Positions 42,739 through 50,871 of a stretch of 64,000 bases of DNA are shown in pieces. The notes beneath the pieces are model-generated. The model saw only the letters and a program-made list of their open reading frames with translations, did not search any database and was not told the DNA's origin. Made by a program: the position numbers and the translations under genes. This DNA is from Bdellovibrio bacteriovorus (GTDB lineage Bacteria; Bdellovibrionota; Bdellovibrionia; Bdellovibrionales; Bdellovibrionaceae): contig NZ_LUKE01000001.1 of NCBI RefSeq assembly GCF_001592735.1, forward strand, positions 806,001 through 870,000, written 5' to 3'. Position 1 is the stretch's first letter. Every line of letters begins with the position of its first letter.

Positions 42739-43626
42739 ATGAAAAAAATAATAATGTTCGTCAATCCAAAGTCTCGCCAGGGCGAGGCTTTCATCGAAGA
42801 AATCAAAATCTGGCTGAATGACAACGGATTTACTTTGTTAAATCCCACATTTGATCCTCAGAAAGAAAAGATTGAAGACGTCATAAGACGTCATGCCGCC
42901 GAAAAACCCATTGTCATGGTCGGTGGCGGCGATGGCACGGTTAACGAAGCCCTGCCAGCATTATTAGAAACAAATCTGCCTTTGGCGGTGATTCCTCTGG
43001 GGACGGCCAACAACCTTGCGCGCACGCTCAACTTACCCACGGATCCCAAAGAGGCGCTGAGTATCCTGAAAGACGGCCATGAACAGCTTGTTGATGTCGG
43101 AGTTGCGAATGACATTCCCTTCATGAATGTCATCGGTTTGGGGCTTAGCACACAGATCAATAAAACAACGCCTAAAAATTTAAAAAGATGGCTGGGTGTG
43201 TTCGCTTTTATCATCACCGCGTTTAAAGTCGTTCACCGCATGACGCCGTTTAAAATCGAAGTCGCTCATGATCAAAAAACCCACAAGGCTTATACATGGC
43301 AAATCACGATTTGTAATGGTCGCAATTACGGAAATGGTTTGGTCATCCATCAAGATGCAAGTCTTAAAGACGGTCTATTGCACGGTCTAAGTACCGAAGT
43401 GAAAAAATGGTGGCACGCTTTCATCCTTATTCCCTCACTTTTAACCGGCCGTTATCGTCCGAAAGATGATGTGACAATCTTAGCTGGAAAAAAAATGGTT
43501 CTTAAAACCCGTCGCCCCATGTCCGTGGATATCGACGGTGATGTGAAAACAAAAACCCCGGTCACCGTCATAGTTCAAGAAAGAGCTTTGCGAGTGCTTG
43601 TGCCCCCAACTCCGGTCGAAGTATGA
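42739..43626 (+). CDS. Diacylglycerol kinase-family lipid kinase (first of two)
   Basis: 295 aa. The DAGK catalytic domain has FVNPKSRQGEAF at the N-terminus, GGGDGTVNEALPALL near 70-84 and PLGTANNLARTL near 96-107. The C-terminal beta domain holds GRNYGNGLVIHQDASLKDG. Such kinases phosphorylate diacylglycerol, sphingosine or related lipids. ATG at 42739; an ATG two codons upstream is possible. No Shine-Dalgarno is visible. It overlaps the second kinase gene by 4 bases. Confidence 0.92.
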   Translation: MKKIIMFVNPKSRQGEAFIEEIKIWLNDNGFTLLNPTFDPQKEKIEDVIRRHAAEKPIVMVGGGDGTVNEALPALLETNLPLAVIPLGTANNLARTLNLPTDPKEALSILKDGHEQLVDVGVANDIPFMNVIGLGLSTQINKTTPKNLKRWLGVFAFIITAFKVVHRMTPFKIEVAHDQKTHKAYTWQITICNGRNYGNGLVIHQDASLKDGLLHGLSTEVKKWWHAFILIPSLLTGRYRPKDDVTILAGKKMVLKTRRPMSVDIDGDVKTKTPVTVIVQERALRVLVPPTPVEV

Positions 43627-44534
43627 GTCTTCATTTTAATCCTATCCTGCATTTTGTTTTTAACCCTAAGTCAGGCCACGGCAAGGGTGCGGATATTTTT
43701 AAAAAAGCTCAAAGTCTTTGCGCCGAAATGGGATGGACTCTCCAATCCCACGAAATCAAAGACCCCAGTGAAATTGAAACGGTGATGAAATCCGCAGCCG
43801 ATGCCTGTTTTAAAGATCAAGGCACCCTTGCCGCCTCTGGTGGTGACGGCACCTTAAGAGCCGCCGTGCAAGCCATCGAGGGCCGAGACATCCGCTTTGC
43901 CGCCATTCCCGGAGGCACTTTTAATTTATTTGCGCGCACTCACCAAATTCCTGAAGACACGGATGACGCCTTGAAATTGATTTTCCAAGGATCTCAGCAA
44001 AGAATCCGCGTTGGAAAAATCAATGATCACGTCTTTTTGATCAACGCGAATTTAGGACTTTACGCCAAAGCCATTTACTCTCGCAAAGCCCACACACGCC
44101 GATGGGGACGGCATCGTATCGTGGCGATCTTAGCGACCGTGGGTACTTTGCTTAAAGGCCACACCAACATGCAGGTGCGGATCAAGACGGCCGATCAGCA
44201 GATGACTTTAAAAACACCCATGATTTTTATTGGCAACAACGCCCTTCAACTTGAACAAATGTCCTTGGGAGTGGCTAAAGGAATGCGTCGTGATGATTCG
44301 TTGGCATTATTTACGATGAAGCCCCATAAGGCCTGGGACATGATGCGCATCCTTTTTAGAGGCATGGCAAAGACCCTAGATCAAGATCCTTCGCTTGAAA
44401 GTTTCAATATTGATGAAGCCACCATTGAAATAAAAAAGAAAAAAGCCTTGGTTTCACTCGATGGAGAAATGTTTTTGCTGAACGCGCCCTTAGAGGTGCG
44501 CGCTAAGCCCGAACATGTGCTCCTAGTGAAATGA
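43623..44534 (+). CDS. Diacylglycerol kinase-family lipid kinase (second of two)
   Basis: 303 aa. It is a paralogue or fold relative of the gene before it: FVFNPKSGHGKGADIF, ASGGDGTLRAAVQAI and IPGGTFNLFARTHQIP match the DAGK domain, but the usual GT-x-N-D motif is changed to GGTFNLFAR. The C-terminal part retains SLDGEM. The two are likely co-translated (ATGA). Whether they act on different lipids or together is unknown. It ends one base before the convergent DUF2959 gene stop. Confidence 0.9.
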   Translation: MSLHFNPILHFVFNPKSGHGKGADIFKKAQSLCAEMGWTLQSHEIKDPSEIETVMKSAADACFKDQGTLAASGGDGTLRAAVQAIEGRDIRFAAIPGGTFNLFARTHQIPEDTDDALKLIFQGSQQRIRVGKINDHVFLINANLGLYAKAIYSRKAHTRRWGRHRIVAILATVGTLLKGHTNMQVRIKTADQQMTLKTPMIFIGNNALQLEQMSLGVAKGMRRDDSLALFTMKPHKAWDMMRILFRGMAKTLDQDPSLESFNIDEATIEIKKKKALVSLDGEMFLLNAPLEVRAKPEHVLLVK

Positions 44535-45200
44535 TCAATCAATCGTTTTAGCAAAACTTTCTGCTTGGGCGATGGAATCGTTCATATTCTTAATTAGCGC
44601 CGCAATGTCGTTCTGAATTTTATCAGATTCGACCTTCAAGCCCGCAATCGCTTTCGCGTTCAGATTGTGTTTCATATATAAAACATGATCTTTTAATTTC
44701 TGTAAAACCGGATCCATGCTTTTTTCTGATTTCTTTAAAGAAGCATGAAACTGATTGTAGTGCTGGCGTGTGGCGCGCAGGTTTTCAGAACTTTTGCGTC
44801 GCAAGTCGGCGGCGGAAATTTGCTGGATTTCACCTTCCCATTCTTTGAATAAATCTTCGGCCGTGGTTTCTAATGTTTTCACCCGCTCATGCACGGAAGC
44901 GACTTCTTTTTGAGCATCTTCATAAGAAGAGTTGAGGGATTTGTATTGGCGCTCCAAATTACCACCATCAAAAGCATAGATCTTTTGCAATTTTTCGAGA
45001 GCGTCTTTAAAGGCTTCGCTGGTGTCTTCTTGGCTGGATTGAACTTTTTTAACTTCTTTTTTAAAGAGATCTCTTTTTTCGACCCCAACCATTTCATACG
45101 CAGAGTATTTCGCCTCTTTTTTTGCTTTATCAATCATGCTCTGACAACCCATCAAAGCCAGGCTCCCTGCTGCAAAGGCACATAATGCCAACTTCTTCAT
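44535..45200 (-). CDS. DUF2959-family lipoprotein
   Basis: 221 aa. A lipobox LMGC (Cys19) follows the signal peptide. The mature part is a long helical, charged protein with a coiled-coil look (KALEKLQKIYAFDGGNLERQ-like and DAQKEVASVHERVKTLETTA). The segment QSMIDKAKKEAKYSAYEMVG-VEKRDL is typical of DUF2959. Function is not known in the family. It is monocistronic on the minus strand. Confidence 0.85.
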   Translation of the reverse strand: MKKLALCAFAAGSLALMGCQSMIDKAKKEAKYSAYEMVGVEKRDLFKKEVKKVQSSQEDTSEAFKDALEKLQKIYAFDGGNLERQYKSLNSSYEDAQKEVASVHERVKTLETTAEDLFKEWEGEIQQISAADLRRKSSENLRATRQHYNQFHASLKKSEKSMDPVLQKLKDHVLYMKHNLNAKAIAGLKVESDKIQNDIAALIKNMNDSIAQAESFAKTID

Positions 45201-45373
45201 AGAGTCCTCCTTTTAAGAACGCGTGGACAAGTGTACAACGAACTAAAGCCGAAGAACAGTCAGATCTAGATTACGTTATGGTTACAAGTGATTCATCAAA
45301 TTGATCTTCGCACAGGGCCATGATTTAACGGTCAGCGCCTAAGGTACACTAGTACGTAGAGACACGAGGGCCC

Positions 45374-46162
45374 ATGAAAACATTTTTCAGAGTGGTGCTG
45401 GGACTTGTCCCGCAGCTCTTCATAATTCAGTCTTATGCAACGGAATGCACAAAGCTTGTGGCTTACGGCAATCCTGAGTACCCACCTTACTTGTGGCGTT
45501 CTGGAAAAAATCCGGATTCATTAGTCGGTGCCAACGTTGCTTATCTCAATGAAATCGATAACGAAATTAAAACTTCCATCAAAGTGCGATACGGAGGAAC
45601 CTGGGCTCGCGTTCAAGAAGAAGCGCGTTATGGGCGTGTAGATCTGATCGCCGGTGCATTCGCCACGGAGGAACGAAAGAAGTTTCTTTATTATTTAGAA
45701 CCCGCCATCGCCAATACCCGCACCTTGATTTGGGTGGATGAAAAAGATCCTCTTCACTATACGAAGTGGTCTGACCTTCAAGGCCTGCGCGGCATCACCG
45801 TGATAAACAACAGCTTCGGGCAGAAATTCGATGCCTATGCAAAGTCGCATTTAAAAATTAGCACCGTAGCAAGCCTGCGCCAGGCCTTTGAGATGTTACG
45901 CAAAGGACGCGTGCGATTTCTTATTTACGAAGAATGGCCCGCGCGTGCCTTTGTGCAAAGGTATCGCATCACGGGGGTTAAATCTTTAGAACCCGCCATT
46001 GCCGAAGAGCCTTTGTATCTGGTGATGGCCAAGAAATCCCCTTGCGCCACAGCTGAAATGCGAGAGCGCTTAGTGAGCGCCCACCAAAAAGTCATGAAGA
46101 AAAATCCCATGCCAAATTTACTCAAAGAAAATGCGGAGCTTTGGGATCAGAACGCGAATTAA
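45374..46162 (+). CDS. Family 3 periplasmic solute-binding-like protein
   Basis: 262 aa with a signal peptide (about 1-22, ending QSYAT). Two alpha/beta lobes follow, with PEYPPYLW near the start, YGRVDLIAGAFATEERKKF (about 92-110), LQGLRGITVINNSFGQKFD and FEMLRKGRVRFLIYEEWPA. No permease or ATPase is adjacent, so it may be a sensor or an orphan binding protein. It is convergent with the agmatinase-like gene, two bases away. Confidence 0.85.
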   Translation: MKTFFRVVLGLVPQLFIIQSYATECTKLVAYGNPEYPPYLWRSGKNPDSLVGANVAYLNEIDNEIKTSIKVRYGGTWARVQEEARYGRVDLIAGAFATEERKKFLYYLEPAIANTRTLIWVDEKDPLHYTKWSDLQGLRGITVINNSFGQKFDAYAKSHLKISTVASLRQAFEMLRKGRVRFLIYEEWPARAFVQRYRITGVKSLEPAIAEEPLYLVMAKKSPCATAEMRERLVSAHQKVMKKNPMPNLLKENAELWDQNAN

Positions 46163-46164
46163 AT

Positions 46165-47097
46165 CTATTTGGTTTTAAAAAGATGCAACATCTCAAAAAG
46201 CGCATCCAAACCCGCCAGCGCTGTGATGTCACTTTGATCAAAAGGTGGCGAAATTTCCACGACGTCTCCCCCGACCAAATGAGGAATTTTGAGCGCCCGG
46301 AAAATGCGTTGCACTTCATAAGTTGTTAGTCCACCAGGTACGGGAGTTCCCGTGCCGGGGGCACAGCTGGGATCTAAATTATCGATGTCATAGCTAATGT
46401 AAGTAGGAGTTTCATCAAAAGTAGGTAGCGTCTTTAAAAAATCATTCAGCGGCACATCTCGCACGTCATCGACCGTGATCACGCGAATGCCATGCTTGCG
46501 CACGAAATCCAAATCATCGCCCCCTGCCAAAGGTCCGCGAATACCGATCTGAACCATTTTCTTTGGGTCGACCAAACCTTCTTCCACGGCATGCCTCGCA
46601 AAGGCGCCATGGTGATATTCTTGCCCCCAAGCTGCTGGATAAGTGTCTAAGTGCGCATCAAAATGAATGAACGCCAACGGCTTGCCATATTTTTTCCTTA
46701 ACGCACGCAAGACCGGAAGAGTGGTTGAATGATCCCCCCCCACGGACAGAAATCTTTTGTTATGACTTAAAACTTCGCCCACGAATTTTTCAATGCGCTC
46801 GTAAGTTTGCGCCATATCAATCGGCACTGTCGGGCAATCGCCGATATCTGCCACTTTTAATTTTTCAAAGAAATTTTCCTGACGAGTCATGTGAAAACCG
46901 CGACCTAAGCTCGACACTTCGCGCACTTTGGCCGGGGCAAAGCGAGCCCCGGGACGATAAGAAACCCCGCCGTCAAAAGGAATTCCAAAGATTCCCACCT
47001 CATAGTCTGCGTCAATCGCCACATAGGGCAATCTGAAGAAGGTTTTAATTGCAGAAAAACGGGGGAATTCGCGACCGCTCAGTGGTTTATATTCCAT
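46165..47097 (-). CDS. speB: Agmatinase/ureohydrolase-family enzyme
   Basis: 310 aa. All manganese motifs are present: LSVGGDHSTTLPVL (about 115-128), FIHFDAHLDTYP (about 141-152) and SYDIDNLDPSCAPGTGTPVP (about 231-250). The start YEVGIFGIPFDGGVSYRPGA is typical of agmatinases, which turn agmatine into putrescine and urea. Arginase or another guanidino substrate cannot be ruled out by sequence. It diverges from mutY with 39 bases between starts. Confidence 0.88.
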   Translation of the reverse strand: MEYKPLSGREFPRFSAIKTFFRLPYVAIDADYEVGIFGIPFDGGVSYRPGARFAPAKVREVSSLGRGFHMTRQENFFEKLKVADIGDCPTVPIDMAQTYERIEKFVGEVLSHNKRFLSVGGDHSTTLPVLRALRKKYGKPLAFIHFDAHLDTYPAAWGQEYHHGAFARHAVEEGLVDPKKMVQIGIRGPLAGGDDLDFVRKHGIRVITVDDVRDVPLNDFLKTLPTFDETPTYISYDIDNLDPSCAPGTGTPVPGGLTTYEVQRIFRALKIPHLVGGDVVEISPPFDQSDITALAGLDALFEMLHLFKTK

Positions 47098-47136
47098 TAT
47101 TGACTCCTGAATTATCTCAAGACTACATTACCGCGG

Positions 47137-48120
47137 ATGACAGCAAAAAACGACTATAAACTCGATCACAAAGAGCTTACGCAATGGTACAAAAAAAATC
47201 ATCGCGCCCTTCCTTGGAGAGCCAATAAAGATCCTTATCGCATCTGGCTTTCGGAAGTGATGTTGCAACAAACCACCGTGGTCGCTGTCATTCCGTATTT
47301 TGAAAAATTTCTGACAAGCTTTCCTACCGTAAAGCATTTAGCCGAAGCCGAAGAATCCAGTGTTCTAGAAAACTGGGCGGGCTTGGGTTACTATTCTCGA
47401 GCACGCAATCTGCACAAAGCGGCCAAAGCTTTGGCTTCACAAGGCTTTCCCAAAACTGCCGCCGAACTTTTAGAACTCCCAGGTTTCGGCCCCTACACTT
47501 CACGTGCGGTGGCCAGCATCGCCTTCGGCGAAAAAGTCGGTGTTTTAGATGGCAACGTCATCCGTGTTTTGTCCCGCCGCTTCGGGCTGAAGGTCGAGTG
47601 GTGGAACAACAAAGGCCGCGATCAGTTGCAAAAAATTTCAGATGAGCTGGCCTTGCAGGGTGATGCGGATGTCGTAAATCAAGCCTTGATGGAATTAGGG
47701 GCGACCGTGTGTACGCCACAAAAAGTCATGTGCATGATGTGTCCGTGGGTTTCGCGCTGTGTGGCCCGTAAAGAAAACAAGATTGATGTCTTGCCGCTAA
47801 AAAAACCTCGCAAGGAATCTGAAGTCTGGGTCTGGAAACCACAGGTGAGTTTAAAGGACGGCAAAGTGGGACTTGTGGTCAATAACTATGCGCCTTTTTT
47901 AAAAGGTCAGATGATCTTCCCCGGCGAGATTGCATTAGAAAAAAACAAGCCCAAAGCCTATGATGCCAAACACAATATTACCCATCATGATATCTTTATC
48001 CAGATTTCTAAAAAGAAATCTCTTTCCAACAAAGATGTTCAATGGGTGAATGTCACGGAGCTGAAGAAGATCAATCCCTCTTCTTTGCTCCAAAAGGTTT
48101 TGCATAAGGTAGATGTATGA
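47137..48120 (+). CDS. mutY: Adenine DNA glycosylase MutY
   Basis: 327 aa. MutY removes adenine mispaired with 8-oxoguanine. The catalytic Glu lies in LSEVMLQQTTV (about 37) and the helix-hairpin-helix and catalytic Asp in LPGFGPYTSRAVASIAFG...VLDGNVIRVLSR. The iron-sulfur ligands are C-x6-C-x2-C-x5-C in CTPQKVMCMMCPWVSRC. A NUDIX-like C-terminal domain (about 225-327) reads 8-oxoG. Slightly shorter than E. coli MutY. Overlaps the next gene by 4 bases. Confidence 0.96.
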   Translation: MTAKNDYKLDHKELTQWYKKNHRALPWRANKDPYRIWLSEVMLQQTTVVAVIPYFEKFLTSFPTVKHLAEAEESSVLENWAGLGYYSRARNLHKAAKALASQGFPKTAAELLELPGFGPYTSRAVASIAFGEKVGVLDGNVIRVLSRRFGLKVEWWNNKGRDQLQKISDELALQGDADVVNQALMELGATVCTPQKVMCMMCPWVSRCVARKENKIDVLPLKKPRKESEVWVWKPQVSLKDGKVGLVVNNYAPFLKGQMIFPGEIALEKNKPKAYDAKHNITHHDIFIQISKKKSLSNKDVQWVNVTELKKINPSSLLQKVLHKVDV

Positions 48121-49136
48121 AGCTTGGTCTTGGGACATGTTTGCTGCTGATAGGTATCCTTGCCGGATGCTCTCACAGCGCCACCAAAGATGTTCTTACT
48201 CCGGATTTTCTTTTAAACAAAGGCACACAACAAATCACTTTCATTGGTGACAATGATCATCCTCGATTTTCGGCTGACGGTACGCGCTTGATTTTTCAAA
48301 GTCGCCGCAGCACTCATCGCGGAATTCAAATTTACGAGATGGATTTAATTAAAAAGAAAGAACGTCGCGTGACGTTTTCTGACGGTGATGCTTTTGATGC
48401 CGCCTATATTAGCGATCACGAAATCATTTATGCCTCCACCACAGATGAAATCAAAGAGGGTCCTTTGGTGGATCGCAAGTTCGATAAAGAATTTCCGCCT
48501 TCGGATATTTATATGAGCGATCTTTATGGCACGGACATTCTTCGCCTGTCGCGCCAGCCGGGATATGATGCCGAGTTGTTATTCTTACCTCACCCCCAAC
48601 GCCCCTCGATTTACTTCACGTCTCGCCGTGGGGAGCTTTTGGGTATTTATCGTTTAGATCTACAAAAGCTTCCGGTCAGTTTGGTGTCCGCCGAAAAAGA
48701 TAAGTCCAAACGTTATCCTGCGTTGACCCCGGATCAACAAAGTCTGGCTTGGGTCGAAAAGGACTCCAAGACCGAAACTGAGAGCCTGATCCTTTATAAA
48801 ATCAAAAGCAAAGTCCCTTTGGTCCTAAAGTCAGGTGAAGGTCAATATCGCGATTTGTTTTTTGCCCCTCGCAATCCGCAAAGGCTTTTTTATAGCATCC
48901 TTCGTAAAGGCGAAAAAAAGAATCAGCTCGAAGTTTATAATATTGAAACCAATTGCACTCAGGTCGTTTTTAAAGGGGCTGATTCCCTCTTCTCTCCGGC
49001 CGTGAGCAATGAAGAGCCGGAAAGACTGGCCTTTTCGCGCTTATTTCAAGAAAAACGACAAATTTACAGTGCCATTTTGCCCGCTGATTTAGGCCCTTGC
49101 CTGGAAGCCCCCGCTCAAGATACGCTTAAGAAGTGA
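48117..49136 (+). CDS. TolB/WD40-like beta-propeller lipoprotein
   Basis: 339 aa. The signal ends at lipobox LAGC (Cys18). The rest has TolB-type propeller repeats: DNDHPRFSADGTRLIFQSRR, DAFDAAYISDHEIIYAS and RYPALTPDQQSLAWVEKDSK. Such proteins scaffold in the envelope. A partner is not evident. It is translationally coupled to mutY upstream (ATGA) and to a small exported protein downstream. Confidence 0.85.
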   Translation: MKLGLGTCLLLIGILAGCSHSATKDVLTPDFLLNKGTQQITFIGDNDHPRFSADGTRLIFQSRRSTHRGIQIYEMDLIKKKERRVTFSDGDAFDAAYISDHEIIYASTTDEIKEGPLVDRKFDKEFPPSDIYMSDLYGTDILRLSRQPGYDAELLFLPHPQRPSIYFTSRRGELLGIYRLDLQKLPVSLVSAEKDKSKRYPALTPDQQSLAWVEKDSKTETESLILYKIKSKVPLVLKSGEGQYRDLFFAPRNPQRLFYSILRKGEKKNQLEVYNIETNCTQVVFKGADSLFSPAVSNEEPERLAFSRLFQEKRQIYSAILPADLGPCLEAPAQDTLKK

Positions 49137-49657
49137 AGAGTTTCGTATTTTTACTCATTCTCCTTCCCAGCCTGTCGCTAGCGGCTCCGCATCCGGCGAC
49201 CAGTTCTTCGGCGCTCACTGCGCCGGAAAAAGGCCTTTATTTTCAACACAAAGGTTTCAATCTGAAAACGGAAGGTACGGATTGGCTGCCGGTCGCGACC
49301 GAATCTGTTTTAGACACCGTGCGATTTTCATCTAAAGAAAAAACCGCCAATGGCTCATTGAGCATTCGCACCGACACTGTCGCCAAAAATGCTTCCTTAG
49401 AACTTTATGCGCGCAAGTGGATGAGAGATTATCCCAGCTATGGCTTTGAAGTTCTTTCCGCAAAAAATTTCACCTTAAACGGTCAACCGGCTTTGGTTGT
49501 CGACATGCTTTCAAGATCTAAAAACAAACAGATCCGCCAAGTGATCTTAAAAAAAGACGCCCGTGTCGCGGTGATGACTTGTCTTGATGACAAGGCGAAT
49601 TTCAACAAGTCTTTGCAAAGCTGCAATCGCATTATTCAATCGTTTAATTGGAAATAA
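49133..49657 (+). CDS. Small exported protein of unknown function
   Basis: 174 aa starting at a GTG that overlaps the previous stop (GTGA). A signal peptide (FVFLLILLPSLSLAA, cut near residue 18) is followed by a compact domain with NASLELYARKWMRDYPSYGF and two cysteines near the C-terminus (MTCLDDK, LQSCNRI) that could pair. The layout recalls DcrB/PsbP-like lipid-attached or periplasmic domains, but no firm family was recognised. It is co-transcribed with the propeller lipoprotein and mutY. Confidence 0.72.
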   Translation: MKSFVFLLILLPSLSLAAPHPATSSSALTAPEKGLYFQHKGFNLKTEGTDWLPVATESVLDTVRFSSKEKTANGSLSIRTDTVAKNASLELYARKWMRDYPSYGFEVLSAKNFTLNGQPALVVDMLSRSKNKQIRQVILKKDARVAVMTCLDDKANFNKSLQSCNRIIQSFNWK

Positions 49658-49658
49658 A

Positions 49659-50792
49659 TTACACCAAACCCAATTCATTACAAAACTTCAGAAACGGCAT
49701 GACCCGAACACCTTTTTCCGAAAGAAAGTCTTTGGTGCCTAAATGAACCTGATAAAATACAGGTATATTCGTTCGCTCTTTGAAATAAGAAATGGCGGGA
49801 GAAAGTTGTCGTTCTCCTGTTTTGCATTCAACGGCAAAAAGAGGTTTTTTGTTTTTTAAAACGACGAAGTCGACCTCCCGGCGATTATGATCGCGCAAGA
49901 ATCGCAACTCCATCACATCTCCTTCGGTGTCTTCGATAAAGTGACAGTACTTTAACAAATGACTGGCGACCATATTTTCAAAACGAATTCCGTCGTTTTC
50001 TAAAACACTCCAGTCCCAAAGATAAAGTTTTTTTTCTTTTTTCACCGCCCGGATCTTGGGGGAGCCAAAGGGCATGATACGATAGCAATAATAGACTTTT
50101 TCTAAGATTTCCACCCAATGAGCCACAGTTTTTTGACTGACACTTAAGTCTTCGGCCAAAGCTTGCAAAGACAACGGAGAGCCCACCCTCTCTGGCAAAG
50201 AATCTGCCAAAGTTTCGATGGAGGAATATTCACGAAGATTTTCCAAATCTGCAATGTCATCATTGACGATGCGGTACAGGCGCTCACGAGTCCAAAGCTT
50301 CAGTTCTTTTTCTGATTGCGCCAAGTAAGGCTCTGGAAATCCACCGAACTTTATGAGCGCCTGCAAATCGGCTGTACTAGAAATGCCTAATTCATTCACA
50401 GAAAAAGGATGAAGACGGACATAGCGATACCGCCCCAACAAAGAGTCTCCCCCTCGTCTATAGTGATCCAGGCGAGCAGAGCCCGTCACAAGATAATTTT
50501 GTTCTCCCTTGTTTTTGTCATAGAAGCCTTTGATAAGACCTCTCCATAGTTTATATTTATGAACCTCATCCAAAACCACAAGAGGTGCCGCAGGCAGTTC
50601 CCCATTTCGGATGAGTTTTCGGCTGTGAATATCGTCCCAATTTAAATAGGCTGGATTCTTGACGGAAGAAGGTTTCAAAAAGTCCAAACAAAGGGTGGTC
50701 TTTCCAACTTGCCGAGGGCCCCCTACAAAGACCATCTTTTTATTTAAGAAATCCTCAATAGTATCATGCATATATCGGTTTTTCGAGGCCAC
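49659..50792 (-). CDS. DUF4143 AAA ATPase
   Basis: 377 aa. The N-terminal AAA domain has Walker A GGPRQVGKTTL (about 24-34) and Walker B LVVLDEVHKYKLW (about 70-82), with sensor region NYLVTGSARLD. The C-terminal DUF4143 domain carries a nuclease-like strand pair (NRREVDFVVLKNKKPLFAVE, ECKTGER) like PD-(D/E)xK folds. The start is a GTG with GGAGGG three bases upstream. Such ATPases occur sporadically and behave like mobile or defence-linked genes. The leader holds unusual repeats. Role is unknown. Confidence 0.9.
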   Translation of the reverse strand: MASKNRYMHDTIEDFLNKKMVFVGGPRQVGKTTLCLDFLKPSSVKNPAYLNWDDIHSRKLIRNGELPAAPLVVLDEVHKYKLWRGLIKGFYDKNKGEQNYLVTGSARLDHYRRGGDSLLGRYRYVRLHPFSVNELGISSTADLQALIKFGGFPEPYLAQSEKELKLWTRERLYRIVNDDIADLENLREYSSIETLADSLPERVGSPLSLQALAEDLSVSQKTVAHWVEILEKVYYCYRIMPFGSPKIRAVKKEKKLYLWDWSVLENDGIRFENMVASHLLKYCHFIEDTEGDVMELRFLRDHNRREVDFVVLKNKKPLFAVECKTGERQLSPAISYFKERTNIPVFYQVHLGTKDFLSEKGVRVMPFLKFCNELGLV

Positions 50793-50803
50793 AAACCCTC
50801 CGA

Positions 50804-50857
50804 GAGTGTTTTGGAGTCAACTCCATTTTACTCCGGAGTGTTTTGGAGTCAACTCCA
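50804..50857. repeat. 22-bp direct repeat, two copies, in the ATPase leader
   Basis: GAGTGTTTTGGAGTCAACTC-CA occurs at 50804-50825 and again at 50836-50857, exactly repeated, 10 bases apart. Each copy carries the inner GGAGT-CA-ACTCC inverted repeat. Confidence 0.92.
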
Positions 50858-50865
50858 AAACACTC
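50836..50865. promoter_or_regulatory. 30-bp near-perfect palindrome in the ATPase leader
   Basis: GAGTGTTTTGGAGT and ACTCCAAAACACTC are perfect 14-base arms around CA. It lies between the NamZ-like gene stop and the DUF4143 start, both on the minus strand. It may be the ATPase's own operator, a terminator-like stem, or a recognition site. Confidence 0.7.
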
Positions 50866-50871
50866 TCGCGG

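Noticed and set aside
50804-50865. CRISPR-like array
   Set aside because: Only two repeats with a 10-base spacer, internal palindromes and no cas genes; better explained as regulatory or recognition repeats.
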